A DNA stretch of 64,000 nt from Agrobacterium tumefaciens (GTDB lineage: Bacteria; Pseudomonadota; Alphaproteobacteria; Rhizobiales; Rhizobiaceae). Shown one piece after another: positions 23,996 through 34,849 of this stretch; the stretch's first letter is position 1; every line of letters begins with the position of its first letter. A model generated the notes under the pieces. The model was given only the letters and a program-made list of their open reading frames with translations. It was not told the origin of the DNA and searched no databases. The stretch is taken from contig CP048470.1 in the NCBI GenBank assembly GCA_025559845.1, positions 472,001 through 536,000 on the forward strand, written 5' to 3'. The translations under genes were made by a program, and so were the position numbers.

Positions 23996-25063
23996 TCAGA
24001 GCCCTTGAAACGGGAAAGGCTTTGCGTCCTGGAAATCTGCCGTTGCATCACCGGAAAATGTGTGGACCTGATCTGTGCCAAGATCGAGCCGTTTGACCTT
24101 GCCCGTCTCCTTCGAAAAATCGATCTTCTTCAGATCGACCCAGAAGGTATTGGGCGTCATGGCGGATTCGAAGAAATAGAGCTTGCGTTTGTGATCGTAG
24201 ACGGTGCGCCACCGGGTGGACGAAATCTCCGGCTGGTCCGGTGAGGAAATACCAAGCGGAACCGATACGTTGCGGATCACTCCGAAAACGCTTGCAAGCA
24301 ACCGGTTCGGCTCACCACTTTGCGGTATTGCATTCACATAGAACGCTGCGCGTGTGAAACGATCGGCAGCCCGGTTCGTACCAGGCAGCATGACGGTGCC
24401 GCCGATGTCTTGCCAATAGGACGTTAACGCGAGTTGCTCGTCATAAGTCGGGGAGTTGGTCATGACCTGGTATTGGCGGCCATGATGGATGACCTGCTTT
24501 CCGTCGATATATTCGATAATGGCACTGTCGCCACTTGAATCGGAAAGAGACAGATGGAGCGAAGTTAGTCGATCCTGCCCCGGCACATTGTCCGTGACTA
24601 TCGTGAACGGCTGCGTCTTCAGAACCTCGACGGTCTCCGCGACCGTGGCAAACCGATCAAGGACATATTGCGCCCAGGCAGCAATGGTCAGGCCGGGTTT
24701 GCTGCTCGCCTCAAACTTCGGATACTCCGATTCAGTCAGCCACAGGACATTGGCAACGAGCCCGGCTTCGTTTGCACCATCAGTTGTCGAAACGTCGTAG
24801 CCTGTCGTCACCACAGACCCATATTTGGCAGTCCATTTCAGGGAATTCGGACCTGCTTCTCCGTTGCGCTCGATACCACGAGGCAGGATGTAGAGATTGC
24901 TGCCAATATCGTATTTCCAGTCCATCGATCGGGCGGTGACAATGTTGCCATCCTGCCCAAGGAACACGAACCGCGTGCATGCGTCTGCTGTTAGTGGTGA
25001 CGCGACGGCATAAAAACCAGCCAAGCCGAACGTGAATACTCTCCGGAACGCTTTCGAAATCAT
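23996..25063 (-). CDS. Periplasmic linear amide C-N hydrolase (choloylglycine hydrolase/penicillin V acylase family)
   Basis: 355 aa from the ATG at 25063, chosen because AGGGGG precedes it and a signal peptide follows directly; an in-frame ATG at 25132 would add 23 unlikely residues. The signal (VFTFGLAGFYAVASPLTADA) ends exactly before Cys29 in ACTRFVF, so signal peptidase cleavage would expose the Ntn nucleophile cysteine. Other family residues: TARSMDW (Arg and Asp) and EAGLVANVLWL, DNVPGQDR, QVMTNSPTYDEQ (Asn) and a late SSTRWRTVYDH (Arg). Members hydrolyse bile-salt, penicillin V or N-acyl homoserine lactone amides. In gram-negative hosts quorum-signal acylase or bile resistance roles are known. 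Specificity is unassigned. Confidence 0.88.
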   Translation of the reverse strand: MISKAFRRVFTFGLAGFYAVASPLTADACTRFVFLGQDGNIVTARSMDWKYDIGSNLYILPRGIERNGEAGPNSLKWTAKYGSVVTTGYDVSTTDGANEAGLVANVLWLTESEYPKFEASSKPGLTIAAWAQYVLDRFATVAETVEVLKTQPFTIVTDNVPGQDRLTSLHLSLSDSSGDSAIIEYIDGKQVIHHGRQYQVMTNSPTYDEQLALTSYWQDIGGTVMLPGTNRAADRFTRAAFYVNAIPQSGEPNRLLASVFGVIRNVSVPLGISSPDQPEISSTRWRTVYDHKRKLYFFESAMTPNTFWVDLKKIDFSKETGKVKRLDLGTDQVHTFSGDATADFQDAKPFPFQGL

Positions 25064-25278
25064 CGGCACCCCCTGACGAAAATGATCGCCAAAGGACAAT
25101 GGATTTCCTTCTATCATCCTCAGGCGATGCAAGAGTGCACCAGGTTTACGACAACCTCAAGATGAGAACGACCTTAATCATGCCCCTGATTATCTCCACA
25201 CATTCAGACGGCCATGTTCTGGCCATAGCGTCATCATGGCGTGGCAATTACTGAAGATGTCAAAAGCTGAAAAGGAAG

Positions 25279-25308
25279 GGCTCGCGAACACCTAGGTATA
25301 CGCGAGCC
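25279..25308 (-). terminator. Intrinsic terminator of gpmI
   Basis: GGCTCGCG (25279-25286) and CGCGAGCC (25301-25308) form an 8-bp stem with a 14-nt loop; on the minus strand it is followed by CTTCCTTTTC. It starts 8 bp after the gpmI stop. The remaining part of the 25064-25315 gap contains the upstream region of the periplasmic hydrolase, with no clear promoter pair. Confidence 0.75.
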
Positions 25309-25315
25309 ATAGCCA

Positions 25316-26833
25316 TCACTTTGCGATGAGGCTTTTTCCAGTCATTTCAGCAGGTTGCGGCAGGTTCATCAGTTGCAGGATCGTCGGTGCGACATCAGCA
25401 AGAATACCGTCGCGCACCGTTGCACCGTCCGGTCCACCGAACAGGATGACCGGCACCGGATTGGTGGTGTGTGCCGTGTGCGGTCCTCCGGTGACCGGAT
25501 CGACCATGGTCTCGCAATTGCCGTGATCGGCGATCACCAGCATGGCGCCGCCAACCTTTTCCAGCGCTGCAACAACTTGCGCCAGTCCGCGATCTACTGC
25601 TTCGCATGCCTTGATTGCGGCATTCAGGTCACCGGTATGCCCAACCATATCAGGGTTAGCGTAATTTGTGACGATGAGATCGTAACCCTTGCCGATCGCC
25701 TCCACGAATTTCTCCGTGACTTCAGGCGCGCTCATTTCCGGTTGCAGATCATAGGTTGCAACCTTCGGCGACTTCGGCATAAACCGATCTTCACCCACTT
25801 CCGGCTCTTCCTTTCCGCCATTCAGGAAAAACGTGACATGCGGATATTTCTCGGTTTCTGCCAAGCGGAACTGGCGCAATCCGTGACTTGCCACCCAGGC
25901 ACCCAGAGTGTTGGCAATATCACGCTTGGGATAGGCCGTGGCCATGAAAGCATTGTGTTTCGTGGAGTATTCCACCATGCCCAGCAGGGCGGACAGTTGC
26001 GGCTTCTGACGCGCAAACCCGTCGAAATCTTCGGCACCGATGGCAGACAGAATTTCACGGGCGCGGTCCGCGCGGAAATTGAGGCAGAACAGGCCGTCAC
26101 CGGTCTTGAAGCCTTCATACCCACCAATCACAGTTGGCAGGATGAATTCATCCGTCACGTTGTTTTTGTAGCTTGCCGTAACGGCGCTGACAGCGTCTGG
26201 CGCATGTTCGCCCTTGGCGAGAACCATCGCATCGTAGGCTTTTTCGACGCGCTCCCAACGATTGTCGCGGTCCATGGCATAATAACGCCCGATCACGCTG
26301 CCGATGCTGGCCCCCTCGGGCAAGCTGTCGACAAACGTCTGCACGAAGCCTTCTGCCGATTTAGGGGCAACATCGCGTCCATCTGTCATGACGTGGAAAA
26401 TGACTTTCAGCCCAAGATCCACCAACAGTTTGACGGCCGCCTGAGCATGCACGATATGACCATGCACGCCACCGTCGGAAATAACGCCCGTAAGGTGCGC
26501 GGCACCGCCGGCAGCCTTTACCTTCGAGGCAAAATCCAGAATGGAAGCGTTTTTGAAAAAGCTGCCGTCCTCAATGGCAAGATCAATTTGACCGAGATCC
26601 ATCGCAACGACCCGGCCCGCACCGATATTGGTGTGACCAACTTCGGAATTGCCCATCTGCCCCGTCGGCAGTCCGACGTTCGGTCCAAAAGTGGTGAGCG
26701 TCGCATGTGGGCACGTCGCAAACAGCCGGTCCATGGTTGGCGTGTTGGCCAGGGCGGGCGCGTTGCTCGACCGATCCTCGCTCAGCCCCCAGCCATCGAG
26801 AATGGTCAGAACAACGGGTTTCGGAGTGCTCAT
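25316..26833 (-). CDS. gpmI: 2,3-bisphosphoglycerate-independent phosphoglycerate mutase
   Basis: 505 aa, usual for GpmI. The alkaline-phosphatase-fold metal site is seen in LTILDGWG (D13), the phosphoserine in QMGNSEVGHTNIGAGR (S63), then GLISDGGVHGH-like VISDGGVHGHIVHA, HVMTDGRDVAP, RYYAMDRDNRWER, NFRADRARE, and the C-terminal metal cluster NYANPDMVGHTGD and VIADHGNCE. It interconverts 3- and 2-phosphoglycerate with Mn2+ in central glycolysis/gluconeogenesis. It stands alone between two gaps; the 202-bp upstream region 26834-27035 has a 7-bp hairpin (26916-26941) but no convincing promoter boxes. Useful beside glycerol and amino acid catabolism for gluconeogenic flux. Confidence 0.97.
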   Translation of the reverse strand: MSTPKPVVLTILDGWGLSEDRSSNAPALANTPTMDRLFATCPHATLTTFGPNVGLPTGQMGNSEVGHTNIGAGRVVAMDLGQIDLAIEDGSFFKNASILDFASKVKAAGGAAHLTGVISDGGVHGHIVHAQAAVKLLVDLGLKVIFHVMTDGRDVAPKSAEGFVQTFVDSLPEGASIGSVIGRYYAMDRDNRWERVEKAYDAMVLAKGEHAPDAVSAVTASYKNNVTDEFILPTVIGGYEGFKTGDGLFCLNFRADRAREILSAIGAEDFDGFARQKPQLSALLGMVEYSTKHNAFMATAYPKRDIANTLGAWVASHGLRQFRLAETEKYPHVTFFLNGGKEEPEVGEDRFMPKSPKVATYDLQPEMSAPEVTEKFVEAIGKGYDLIVTNYANPDMVGHTGDLNAAIKACEAVDRGLAQVVAALEKVGGAMLVIADHGNCETMVDPVTGGPHTAHTTNPVPVILFGGPDGATVRDGILADVAPTILQLMNLPQPAEMTGKSLIAK

Positions 26834-27035
26834 GAATGGACCTTTTCTTCGTTAATCGTCTGCGGGCGACGAACAGAAAGGCCGCCGGAGCGTGCCCGTT
26901 CGCCGTTTTGTCATGGTGAGAAGCAGGCTTCCCGTTCTCACTCTTCTATACTCGAAGACCATGAACGCAAGCCCATATCGTTGCCGGATCAGCCTTCACA
27001 GATCCGACGTCCCTCGGCATGACGGGCAGACGACA

Positions 27036-28286
27036 TCAGTCCTCGATGAAGATCAGTGCCGGTTTTTCCAGCAAGGTTTTGATCTTCTGAATGAAGACTG
27101 CGGCATCCCAGCCATCCACCACCCGGTGATCGAAACTCGACGACAGGTTCATCATCTTTCTCGGGACAAACTGACTGCCGTCCCAGACCGGCCGCGTGAC
27201 AATCTTGTTGACCCCGATGATTGCGACTTCGGGATGGTTGATGACCGGTGTAGAGGCGATACCGCCCAATGCACCGAGCGAACTGATGGTAATTGTCGAG
27301 CCGGACAGTTCCTCACGTTTGGCAGTGCCGTTGCGAGCGGCCTCGGCAACACGGCCGAGTTCTTCTGCACATTCCCACAACCCGCGCGCTTCTGCATGGC
27401 AGACGACCGGTACAATGAGACCAGCCGTGGTCTGCGTCGCGATGCCAATGTGAACAGCGCTGTAGTGATTGATCACCCCGGCCTCATCATCGAAGGTTGC
27501 GTTCATTCCGGGTTGATCGGAAACCGCCCGTACCATTGCGCGCATCAGAAAAGGCAGGATCGTGAGTTTCGGTTGCCCACTCCTGCGCTTGCCGTTCATG
27601 ATGGCGCGCAATTCCTCAACGTCAGTGACGTCGATTTCCTCGACGTAGGTAATATGGGGAATACGCGAGACCGAAAGCACCATCTTCTCGGCAATCTTGC
27701 GCCGTAGCCCTGTCATTCTCACCTGTTCGACCGCACTATCGCCGGGCGATGCACGAAGACGCTGCTCAGTCGTGGAGCGCGATAAAAGGAACGCATCAAG
27801 ATCGGCGTGTGTGATATGCCCATCCGGACCAGTCGGCTTAACCTGATGGAGATCAAGATCGAGATCGTCGGCACGTTGGCGGACAGCGGGAGAGGCGAGC
27901 GGTTTATGATCGTCCTGCAATGCCGGCGGGACATCGGGTTTAATATCGGTAACAGGCGGGGGTGTTTCCACTTGAGCGGGCTCATCAAGAGCAATTACGG
28001 CATCTTGTGCCTCCGGCTCATCCTCTACCACCGTCGCTGCGTTAACCTCGGTCTCTATGCGCAGCAGTGGCGCCTTAACCGCGACTGTGTCTCCAATTTC
28101 AGCGGCGATCCAGGTTACCACGCCTGAAACCGGCGATGGAATTTCGACTGTCGCCTTGTCGGTCATCACTGCGGCAAGGACCATATCTTCATGGACCGGA
28201 TCACCGGGCTTGACGTGCCATTCGACCAGTTCGGCCTCCGCGACACCTTCCCCGACATCGGGCATAGTGAGAACGTATTCCGTCAT
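27036..28286 (-). CDS. bkdB: Branched-chain 2-oxoacid dehydrogenase E2 (dihydrolipoyl acyltransferase)
   Basis: 416 aa. One N-terminal lipoyl domain with the lipoylated K44 in MTDKATVEIPSPVSG, an Ala/Pro/Glu-rich linker, an E1/E3-binding domain (ASPAVRQRADDLDLDLHQV near residues 130-150) and the catalytic domain ending in SFDHRVVDGWDAA (H387, D391). It transfers the branched acyl group to CoA and forms the core of the complex. It follows the E1 beta gene by 3 bp. The dedicated E3 (lpd) gene normally found in some bkd operons is not present here, so a shared lipoamide dehydrogenase must serve the complex. Confidence 0.95.
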   Translation of the reverse strand: MTEYVLTMPDVGEGVAEAELVEWHVKPGDPVHEDMVLAAVMTDKATVEIPSPVSGVVTWIAAEIGDTVAVKAPLLRIETEVNAATVVEDEPEAQDAVIALDEPAQVETPPPVTDIKPDVPPALQDDHKPLASPAVRQRADDLDLDLHQVKPTGPDGHITHADLDAFLLSRSTTEQRLRASPGDSAVEQVRMTGLRRKIAEKMVLSVSRIPHITYVEEIDVTDVEELRAIMNGKRRSGQPKLTILPFLMRAMVRAVSDQPGMNATFDDEAGVINHYSAVHIGIATQTTAGLIVPVVCHAEARGLWECAEELGRVAEAARNGTAKREELSGSTITISSLGALGGIASTPVINHPEVAIIGVNKIVTRPVWDGSQFVPRKMMNLSSSFDHRVVDGWDAAVFIQKIKTLLEKPALIFIED

Positions 28287-28289
28287 CCT

Positions 28290-29303
28290 TCAGGCCTCCA
28301 TGACGTCTATAAGTGCACGCCCGACACGGGCTGGACCGGGAAAATAATCCCACTCCTGTGCATGCGGATAAGGCGTATCCCAACCGGCGACGCGAACGAT
28401 CGGTGCCTCCAGATGATAGAAACAATGTTCCTGAACCAATGACACGACTTCCGCGCCGAAACCGGATGTGAGCGTCGCCTCGTGGACCATGACACAACGT
28501 CCGGTCTTGGCGACCGAGCGCGTGATGGTTTCGAGATCAAGCGGCAACAGGCTGCGCAAGTCTATCACCTCGGCATCAACACCTGTCTCCTCCGCTGCCG
28601 CCAACGCGACATGCACCATTGTTCCATAAGCAATGACTGTGACGCCAGCGCCAGCACGCCTCACGGCAGCCTTGCCAATGGGAATGGTATAGTGCTCGTC
28701 CGGCACTTCACCCAACTCATGTTTGGCCCAGGATGTTACAGGCCTGTCGTGATGCCCATCGAATGGGCCGTTGTAGAGGCGCTTCGGCTCCAGGAACATC
28801 ACCGGGTCAGGATCTTCGATCGCTGATATGAGCAGGCCCTTCGCATCATGCGGATTGGAGGGAACGACGACTTTCAGCCCGCAGACATGCGTGAAAAGCG
28901 CTTCCGGACTTTGGCTGTGCGTCTGACCACCGAATATGCCGCCACCGGTTGGCATGCGCAAAACGATCGGGCAGGTAAAATCACCGTTAGAGCGATAGCG
29001 GATGCGTGCAGCCTCCTGGGTGATCTGATCGTAGGCGGGATACATGTAATCGGCGAACTGTATCTCGACACAGGGACGTAGACCGTAGGCAGCCATGCCG
29101 ATCGCCGTGCCGACAATACCGGATTCGCTGATTGGTGCGTCGAAACACCGGGTCTTGCCGTATTTTGCCTGCAGCCCCTGGGTTGCCCGGAACACGCCGC
29201 CGAAGTAGCCGACGTCCTCACCGAACACGACAACATTGTCGTCACGTCCCATCGATACGTCCATGGCGCTCCGGACGGCTTCGATCATTGTCATTCTTGT
29301 CAT
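28290..29303 (-). CDS. bkdA2: Branched-chain 2-oxoacid dehydrogenase E1 beta subunit
   Basis: 337 aa from the ATG at 29303, whose first base is 1 nt from the E1 alpha stop; an upstream in-frame ATG at 29402 lies inside the E1 alpha gene and is ignored. Typical E1 beta features: TMIEAVRSAMDVSM start, VFGEDVGYFGGVFRAT, FDAPISESGIVGTAIGMA with the ThDP glutamate, EIQFADYMYPAYDQI, and RSLLPLDLETITRSVAKTGR. Pairs with the alpha subunit to decarboxylate the 2-oxoacids of Leu, Ile and Val using thiamine diphosphate. Confidence 0.96.
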   Translation of the reverse strand: MTRMTMIEAVRSAMDVSMGRDDNVVVFGEDVGYFGGVFRATQGLQAKYGKTRCFDAPISESGIVGTAIGMAAYGLRPCVEIQFADYMYPAYDQITQEAARIRYRSNGDFTCPIVLRMPTGGGIFGGQTHSQSPEALFTHVCGLKVVVPSNPHDAKGLLISAIEDPDPVMFLEPKRLYNGPFDGHHDRPVTSWAKHELGEVPDEHYTIPIGKAAVRRAGAGVTVIAYGTMVHVALAAAEETGVDAEVIDLRSLLPLDLETITRSVAKTGRCVMVHEATLTSGFGAEVVSLVQEHCFYHLEAPIVRVAGWDTPYPHAQEWDYFPGPARVGRALIDVMEA

Positions 29304-29304
29304 A

Positions 29305-30588
<1,284 letters not shown>

Positions 30589-31716
30589 CTAGAGATTTCG
30601 CGCAATCACCATGCGCTGGATATCGCTTGTCCCCTCGTAAATCTGGCAGATGCGCACATCGCGATAAATCCGCTCCACCGGATAATCCGCCATGTAGCCG
30701 TAACCGCCGTGGATCTGGATGGCGTCGGAGCACACCCGTTCGGCCATCTCGGACGCAAAAAGCTTCGCCATGGAGGCCTGCGAAAGGCAGGGCTCTCCCG
30801 CTTCCTTCAGAGCGGCGGCATGCAGGACAAGCTGGCGCGCGGCCTCGATATTGGTCGTCATATCCGCAAGCCGAAAGGCGACCGCCTGATGGTCAACAAT
30901 CGCTGTTCCAAAAGCCGAGCGCCCGCGCGCGTAATCGCGGGCAGCCTCAAATGCGGCTTGGGCCATACCTACGGCCTGGGCAGCAATACCGATGCGACCA
31001 CCCTCAAGATTGGCAAGCGCGATCCGATAACCTTCTCCTTCTTCCCCCAGCCGCAGTGCGGCGGGGACGGTCATGTCCGTAAAGGCGATCTGGCACGTGT
31101 CTGACGCGTGAAGGCCTAGTTTTTCCTCTACTCTCACCACCTCATAGCCTGGTGTATCTGTTGGCACGATAAAGGCGCTGATGCCCTTCTTGCCGGCATC
31201 TGGATCGGTAACGGCAAACACGATAATGACGTTGCCATTCTTTCCCGAGGTGATGAACTGTTTCGAACCGTTAAGGACGTAGCTATCGCCGTCTCGCCGG
31301 GCCCGGGTTTTCAGATTGGAAGCGTCTGATCCCGCCTGCGGTTCAGTCAGAGCGAAGCCGCCTATCCATTCGCCGCAAGCGAGTTTCGGCAGAAATCGCT
31401 TTTTTTGTTCGTCCGTTCCGAATTTCAGGATCGGCACGCAGCCAACAGAATTGTGCACGCTCATGATGGTGGAACAGGCGCCGTCAGCAGCGGCAATTTC
31501 CTCAAGTGCCAAGGCATAGGCGACGGCACCGGTTTCCGATCCCCCGTAGGTCTCCGGCACAAGCATTCCAAGGAAACCGAGTTCGCCCATTTCTTTCAAT
31601 TCGCTCCGCGGAAAACGGCTCTCCCGATCACGTAAGCTGGCACCGGGTGCCAGACGTTCTCGGGCAAAATCGCGGGCCACTTCTCTGATCTGCTGCTGGG
31701 CGTCGTTCAATATCAT
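30589..31716 (-). CDS. Acyl-CoA dehydrogenase, short/branched-chain type
   Basis: 375 aa. FAD and substrate motifs [50 protein letters not shown], and the canonical catalytic glutamate E361 in [11 protein letters not shown]. Because the base is at this C-terminal place, unlike the isovaleryl enzyme at 33669, it is probably the isobutyryl- or 2-methylbutyryl-CoA dehydrogenase acting after BCKDH on Val or Ile carbon, or a general short-chain enzyme. It is the second gene of the minus operon, 9 bp after the thiolase stop. It is an FAD homotetramer passing electrons to ETF (family knowledge). Confidence 0.92.
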   Translation of the reverse strand: MILNDAQQQIREVARDFARERLAPGASLRDRESRFPRSELKEMGELGFLGMLVPETYGGSETGAVAYALALEEIAAADGACSTIMSVHNSVGCVPILKFGTDEQKKRFLPKLACGEWIGGFALTEPQAGSDASNLKTRARRDGDSYVLNGSKQFITSGKNGNVIIVFAVTDPDAGKKGISAFIVPTDTPGYEVVRVEEKLGLHASDTCQIAFTDMTVPAALRLGEEGEGYRIALANLEGGRIGIAAQAVGMAQAAFEAARDYARGRSAFGTAIVDHQAVAFRLADMTTNIEAARQLVLHAAALKEAGEPCLSQASMAKLFASEMAERVCSDAIQIHGGYGYMADYPVERIYRDVRICQIYEGTSDIQRMVIARNL

Positions 31717-31725
31717 GATCGGCCC

Positions 31726-32904
31726 TCAATGACGTTCGACGGCGAAAGCTGTGGCCTCACCACCGCCAATGCAGACGGCAGCAACGCCGCGCTTCAGTGC
31801 GTGCCGCTTCAATGCGGAAAGCAGCGTGACTATGATCCTTGCCCCGGATGCACCAATCGGATGGCCAAGCGCGCAGGCACCACCATGCACATTCACCTTA
31901 TCGTGCGGCAGATCGAGATCGCGCATGGCGGCCATTGCCACCACGGCAAAAGCTTCGTTGATTTCGAACAGATCGATTTCACCCAATTGCCAACCGGTCC
32001 TATCCGTAAGCCGCCGGATAGCACCAACTGGCGCGGTCGGAAATCTCGCCGGAGCATCCGCAAATGTAGCGTGCCCCGCGATTGTCGCCAGCGGCTGCAA
32101 GCCGCGCCTGTCGGCATCGGAGCGGCGCATAAGGACCAGCGCCGCTGCACCATCGGAAATCGAGCTGGAGTTAGCGGCCGTCACCGTTCCGCCTTCGCGA
32201 AAAGCAGGTTTCAACAATGGAATCTTTTCCGGCCTTGCCTTGCCAGGCTGCTCATCGACATCGATCTGCCGGCCTGAGGAATTCGAGACGGCCGCTATCT
32301 CTTCTGCGAAAGCGCCGTCGGCAATGGCACGACGTGCACGTTCCAGCGAGGTCAAAGCATAATCGTCCTGCATGCTGCGTGTGAACTGATAGGCTTCGGC
32401 ACAATCCTCGGCAAAGGTTCCCATGAGACGACCCTTGTCATAGGCGTCTTCAAGCCCATCGAGAAACATGTGATCCGTCACCTTGCCATGGCCGAGACGG
32501 TATCCCGAGCGGGCCCGATCAAGCAGATAGGGTGCGTTGGTCATGCTCTCCATGCCGCCGGCGACAACGATGTCAGATGTTCCGGCCGCGATCTGATCAT
32601 GCGCCAGCATCGTCGCTCGCATCCCTGATCCACACATCTTGTTGATGGTGACAGCACTTGTGGAATGAACAATGCCTGCGGCGATCGCTGCCTGTCGTGC
32701 CGGCGCCTGTCCCTGACCAGCGGTCAGAACGCAGCCCATTGCAACGTCGTCGATTTCAGAAAAAGAAAGTGTTGATCGCTGGACGGCAGCGCGGATCGCT
32801 GCAGCCCCCAGATCTGGAGCCGCAACCGAACCAAAGTCGCCCTGGAAACCGCCCATCGCAGTGCGAGCGGCCCCGACGATAACCACGGGGTCATGCACAG
32901 TCAC
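31726..32904 (-). CDS. Acetyl-CoA C-acetyltransferase (thiolase)
   Basis: 392 aa from the GTG at 32904, preceded by GGGAGG; this gives the regular thiolase N-terminus (DPVVIVGAARTAMGGF). A start at 33018 would include the palindromic operator and is rejected. Nucleophile Cys91 in TINKMCGSGMRAT, H348 in CALGHPIGASGAR and C378 in AAVCIGGGEA. It cleaves acetoacetyl-CoA or 2-methylacetoacetyl-CoA and completes leucine and isoleucine breakdown. First gene of the minus operon and divergent from the AsnC regulator. No CoA-transferase for acetoacetate is encoded nearby. Confidence 0.95.
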   Translation of the reverse strand: MTVHDPVVIVGAARTAMGGFQGDFGSVAAPDLGAAAIRAAVQRSTLSFSEIDDVAMGCVLTAGQGQAPARQAAIAAGIVHSTSAVTINKMCGSGMRATMLAHDQIAAGTSDIVVAGGMESMTNAPYLLDRARSGYRLGHGKVTDHMFLDGLEDAYDKGRLMGTFAEDCAEAYQFTRSMQDDYALTSLERARRAIADGAFAEEIAAVSNSSGRQIDVDEQPGKARPEKIPLLKPAFREGGTVTAANSSSISDGAAALVLMRRSDADRRGLQPLATIAGHATFADAPARFPTAPVGAIRRLTDRTGWQLGEIDLFEINEAFAVVAMAAMRDLDLPHDKVNVHGGACALGHPIGASGARIIVTLLSALKRHALKRGVAAVCIGGGEATAFAVERH

Positions 32905-33000
32905 TTTCCACCTCCCTGGAAAGAGCCCGAACCTTGACCGCAACCTCCTCCAGGCTGCGACCGATCCAATGCTGCCGAACACACAGTTCAGACAACTACG

Positions 33001-33022
33001 GATAGTGAACGCTATCACTATC
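33001..33022. promoter_or_regulatory. Perfect palindrome between thiolase and AsnC genes, probable regulator site
   Basis: GATAGTGA (33001-33008) and TCACTATC (33015-33022) are perfect 8-bp arms around 6 bp. It is about 97 bp before the thiolase start and 93 bp before the AsnC start, a fitting place for an AsnC/Lrp-class regulator. Two CGATATC copies (33068-33074 and 33092-33098) lie closer to the AsnC gene and could be further sites. Confidence 0.55.
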
Positions 33023-33048
33023 TCGAATTCATTTCAAAGCTATTTTGA

Positions 33049-33076
33049 TTGACAGTTTTGCACTTCGCGATATCTT
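33049..33076 (+). promoter_or_regulatory. Predicted promoter of the AsnC regulator/liu operon
   Basis: TTGACA (33049-33054), 16-bp spacer, TATCTT (33071-33076). A CGATATC element overlaps the -10, so the regulator may repress itself here. Confidence 0.55.
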
Positions 33077-33114
33077 TGATCCAACAATGCCCGATATCAT
33101 AGAGCAAATGATCC

Positions 33115-33588
33115 ATGATTGAGCTCGACAGTTTCGACCAGAAGATTTTGCATGTGCTTGGCGACGACGGCCGTATAAGCTGGCGTGATCTTGCATCGCG
33201 CATCGGCCTTTCCTTTACACCGACCTTGCGTCGCGTTCGAAAGCTGGAAGAAGAGGGCATCATTCGCGGATATACGGCTGTATTCGATGAGAACCGTCTG
33301 CTCGGCAACATGGGCGTCTTCATTTCGGTGACACTCGAACGGCAGATCAAGGAAGCACTGACCACCTTCGAACATCATGTCGCCTCTATTCCGGAAGTCG
33401 TGGGCGGCTATCAGACAAGCGGAAGTTCCGACTATCTCATTCATGCGATGGTGCGAGATCTGCCACATTACCAGCAGCTTCTGGATTTTCTGACAACCGT
33501 TCCCGGTGTCTCTCGTATCCAGTCCAATTTTGCCATTAAGACATTCGTGCGCCGCTCGGCTGCATTTACAGGGGGCGACGACGCATAA
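33115..33588 (+). CDS. Lrp/AsnC family regulator of branched-chain catabolism (BkdR-like)
   Basis: 157 aa. HTH in the first 60 residues (LDSFDQKILHVLGDDGRIS, DLASRIGLSFTPTLRRVRKLEEEGII) and the RAM ligand domain afterwards (GVFISVTLERQ, VVGGYQTSGSSDYLIHAMVRD, SRIQSNFAIKTFV). It sits precisely between the divergent thiolase-bkd operon and the liu operon, the same position as BkdR in Pseudomonas. It is likely the amino-acid-responsive regulator of both operons. The ATG at 33115 lacks a strong ribosome site, as often for regulators. Confidence 0.92.
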   Translation: MIELDSFDQKILHVLGDDGRISWRDLASRIGLSFTPTLRRVRKLEEEGIIRGYTAVFDENRLLGNMGVFISVTLERQIKEALTTFEHHVASIPEVVGGYQTSGSSDYLIHAMVRDLPHYQQLLDFLTTVPGVSRIQSNFAIKTFVRRSAAFTGGDDA

Positions 33589-33668
33589 AGGGAGTGCCGG
33601 TGCGGAGGAGGTACTGGCAGTTCACAAGAGGGCGGTGAGGAAGAGCCGCCGGAGGAGGAACACACGCG

Positions 33669-34841
33669 ATGAGCTCGAACCTCGCCGCCATTTTCGATGC
33701 CGACCTTGCGCCGGAAATCGCTGCCCTGCGCGAAAGTGTCCGGGCTTTTGCCGATGACAGGATTGCTCCCCATGCCGACGCGATTGATCGGGAAGATAAG
33801 TTTCCGCGTCAACTCTGGCCAGAGATGGGCCGCTTAGGGCTGCACGGCATCACCGCCTTTGAAGAATATGGCGGTGCAAATATGGGTTATCTGGCCCATT
33901 GCGTGGCGATGGAGGAGATCAGCCGCGCTTCCGCTGCGATCGGTCTATCCTATGGTGCCCATTCCAACCTTTGCATCAACCAGATTCATCGCTGGGGACG
34001 GGACGAACAGAAACGGCGTTATCTTCCAAAACTGATCTCCGGTGAGCATGTCGGTTCGCTCGCCATGAGCGAAACGGAAGCCGGGTCGGACGTTGTTTCG
34101 ATGCGGCTGAAGGCAGAGCGAAAAGGCGATCATTATGTCCTGAACGGCTCCAAAATGTGGATTACCAACGGGCACGAGGCCGATACGCTGGTGGTCTATG
34201 CCAAGACGGATGTGTCGGCTGGCCCACGCGGCATTACCGCTTTCCTGATTGAGAAGGAGTTTCCCGGCTTTCGACCTGCGCAGAAGCTCGACAAGCTTGG
34301 CATGCGCGGCTCTCCGACCTCGGAACTGGTTTTCGAAGATTGCGAGGTGCCGCAAGACAATGTCCTCGGCAAACTCAACGACGGCGTAACGGTGTTGATG
34401 AGTGGCCTTGATTACGAGCGGGCAGTGCTTGCCGCAGGTCCCGTCGGCATTATGCAGGCGGCCATCGATCTGGTCCTGCCCTACAGCCGCGAACGCCAAC
34501 AGTTTGGCAAACCAATCGGTGAATTCCAGCTTGTGCAGGGAAAAATTGCCGACATCTACACGGCGATGAACGCCTCGCGGAGCTATGTTTACGCTGTTGC
34601 AAAAGCCTGCGACAGCGGCCGCATCACGCGGCAGGATGCGGCAGGCGCCATCCTGTTTGCCGCTGAACGGGCAACGCAAGTCGCACTCGACACCATCCAA
34701 CTGCTTGGAGGGGCGGGCTATGTCAATGAAAGTCCAGCCGGGCGCCTCCTACGGGATGCGAAGCTTTACGAAATCGGCGCTGGCACCAGTGAAATCAGGC
34801 GGATGCTGATCGGACGTGAACTTGTCAAAGGCAATATGTGA
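33669..34841 (+). CDS. ivd: Isovaleryl-CoA dehydrogenase
   Basis: 390 aa. The catalytic glutamate is E250 in [13 protein letters not shown], the isovaleryl-CoA-dehydrogenase position, while the usual C-terminal glutamate is replaced by Gly ([14 protein letters not shown]). This pair of features separates IVD from other acyl-CoA dehydrogenases. Other segments: [37 protein letters not shown]. It oxidises isovaleryl-CoA from leucine to 3-methylcrotonyl-CoA with FAD. GGAGGAGG precedes the start. First enzyme gene of the plus operon, 80 bp after the regulator. Confidence 0.95.
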   Translation: MSSNLAAIFDADLAPEIAALRESVRAFADDRIAPHADAIDREDKFPRQLWPEMGRLGLHGITAFEEYGGANMGYLAHCVAMEEISRASAAIGLSYGAHSNLCINQIHRWGRDEQKRRYLPKLISGEHVGSLAMSETEAGSDVVSMRLKAERKGDHYVLNGSKMWITNGHEADTLVVYAKTDVSAGPRGITAFLIEKEFPGFRPAQKLDKLGMRGSPTSELVFEDCEVPQDNVLGKLNDGVTVLMSGLDYERAVLAAGPVGIMQAAIDLVLPYSRERQQFGKPIGEFQLVQGKIADIYTAMNASRSYVYAVAKACDSGRITRQDAAGAILFAAERATQVALDTIQLLGGAGYVNESPAGRLLRDAKLYEIGAGTSEIRRMLIGRELVKGNM

Positions 34842-34849
34842 GGCGAACC

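Noticed and set aside
25355..27022. A 555-codon open frame on the plus strand opposite gpmI
   Set aside because: It mirrors gpmI codons, has no family features or ribosome site, and gpmI on the other strand is unambiguous.
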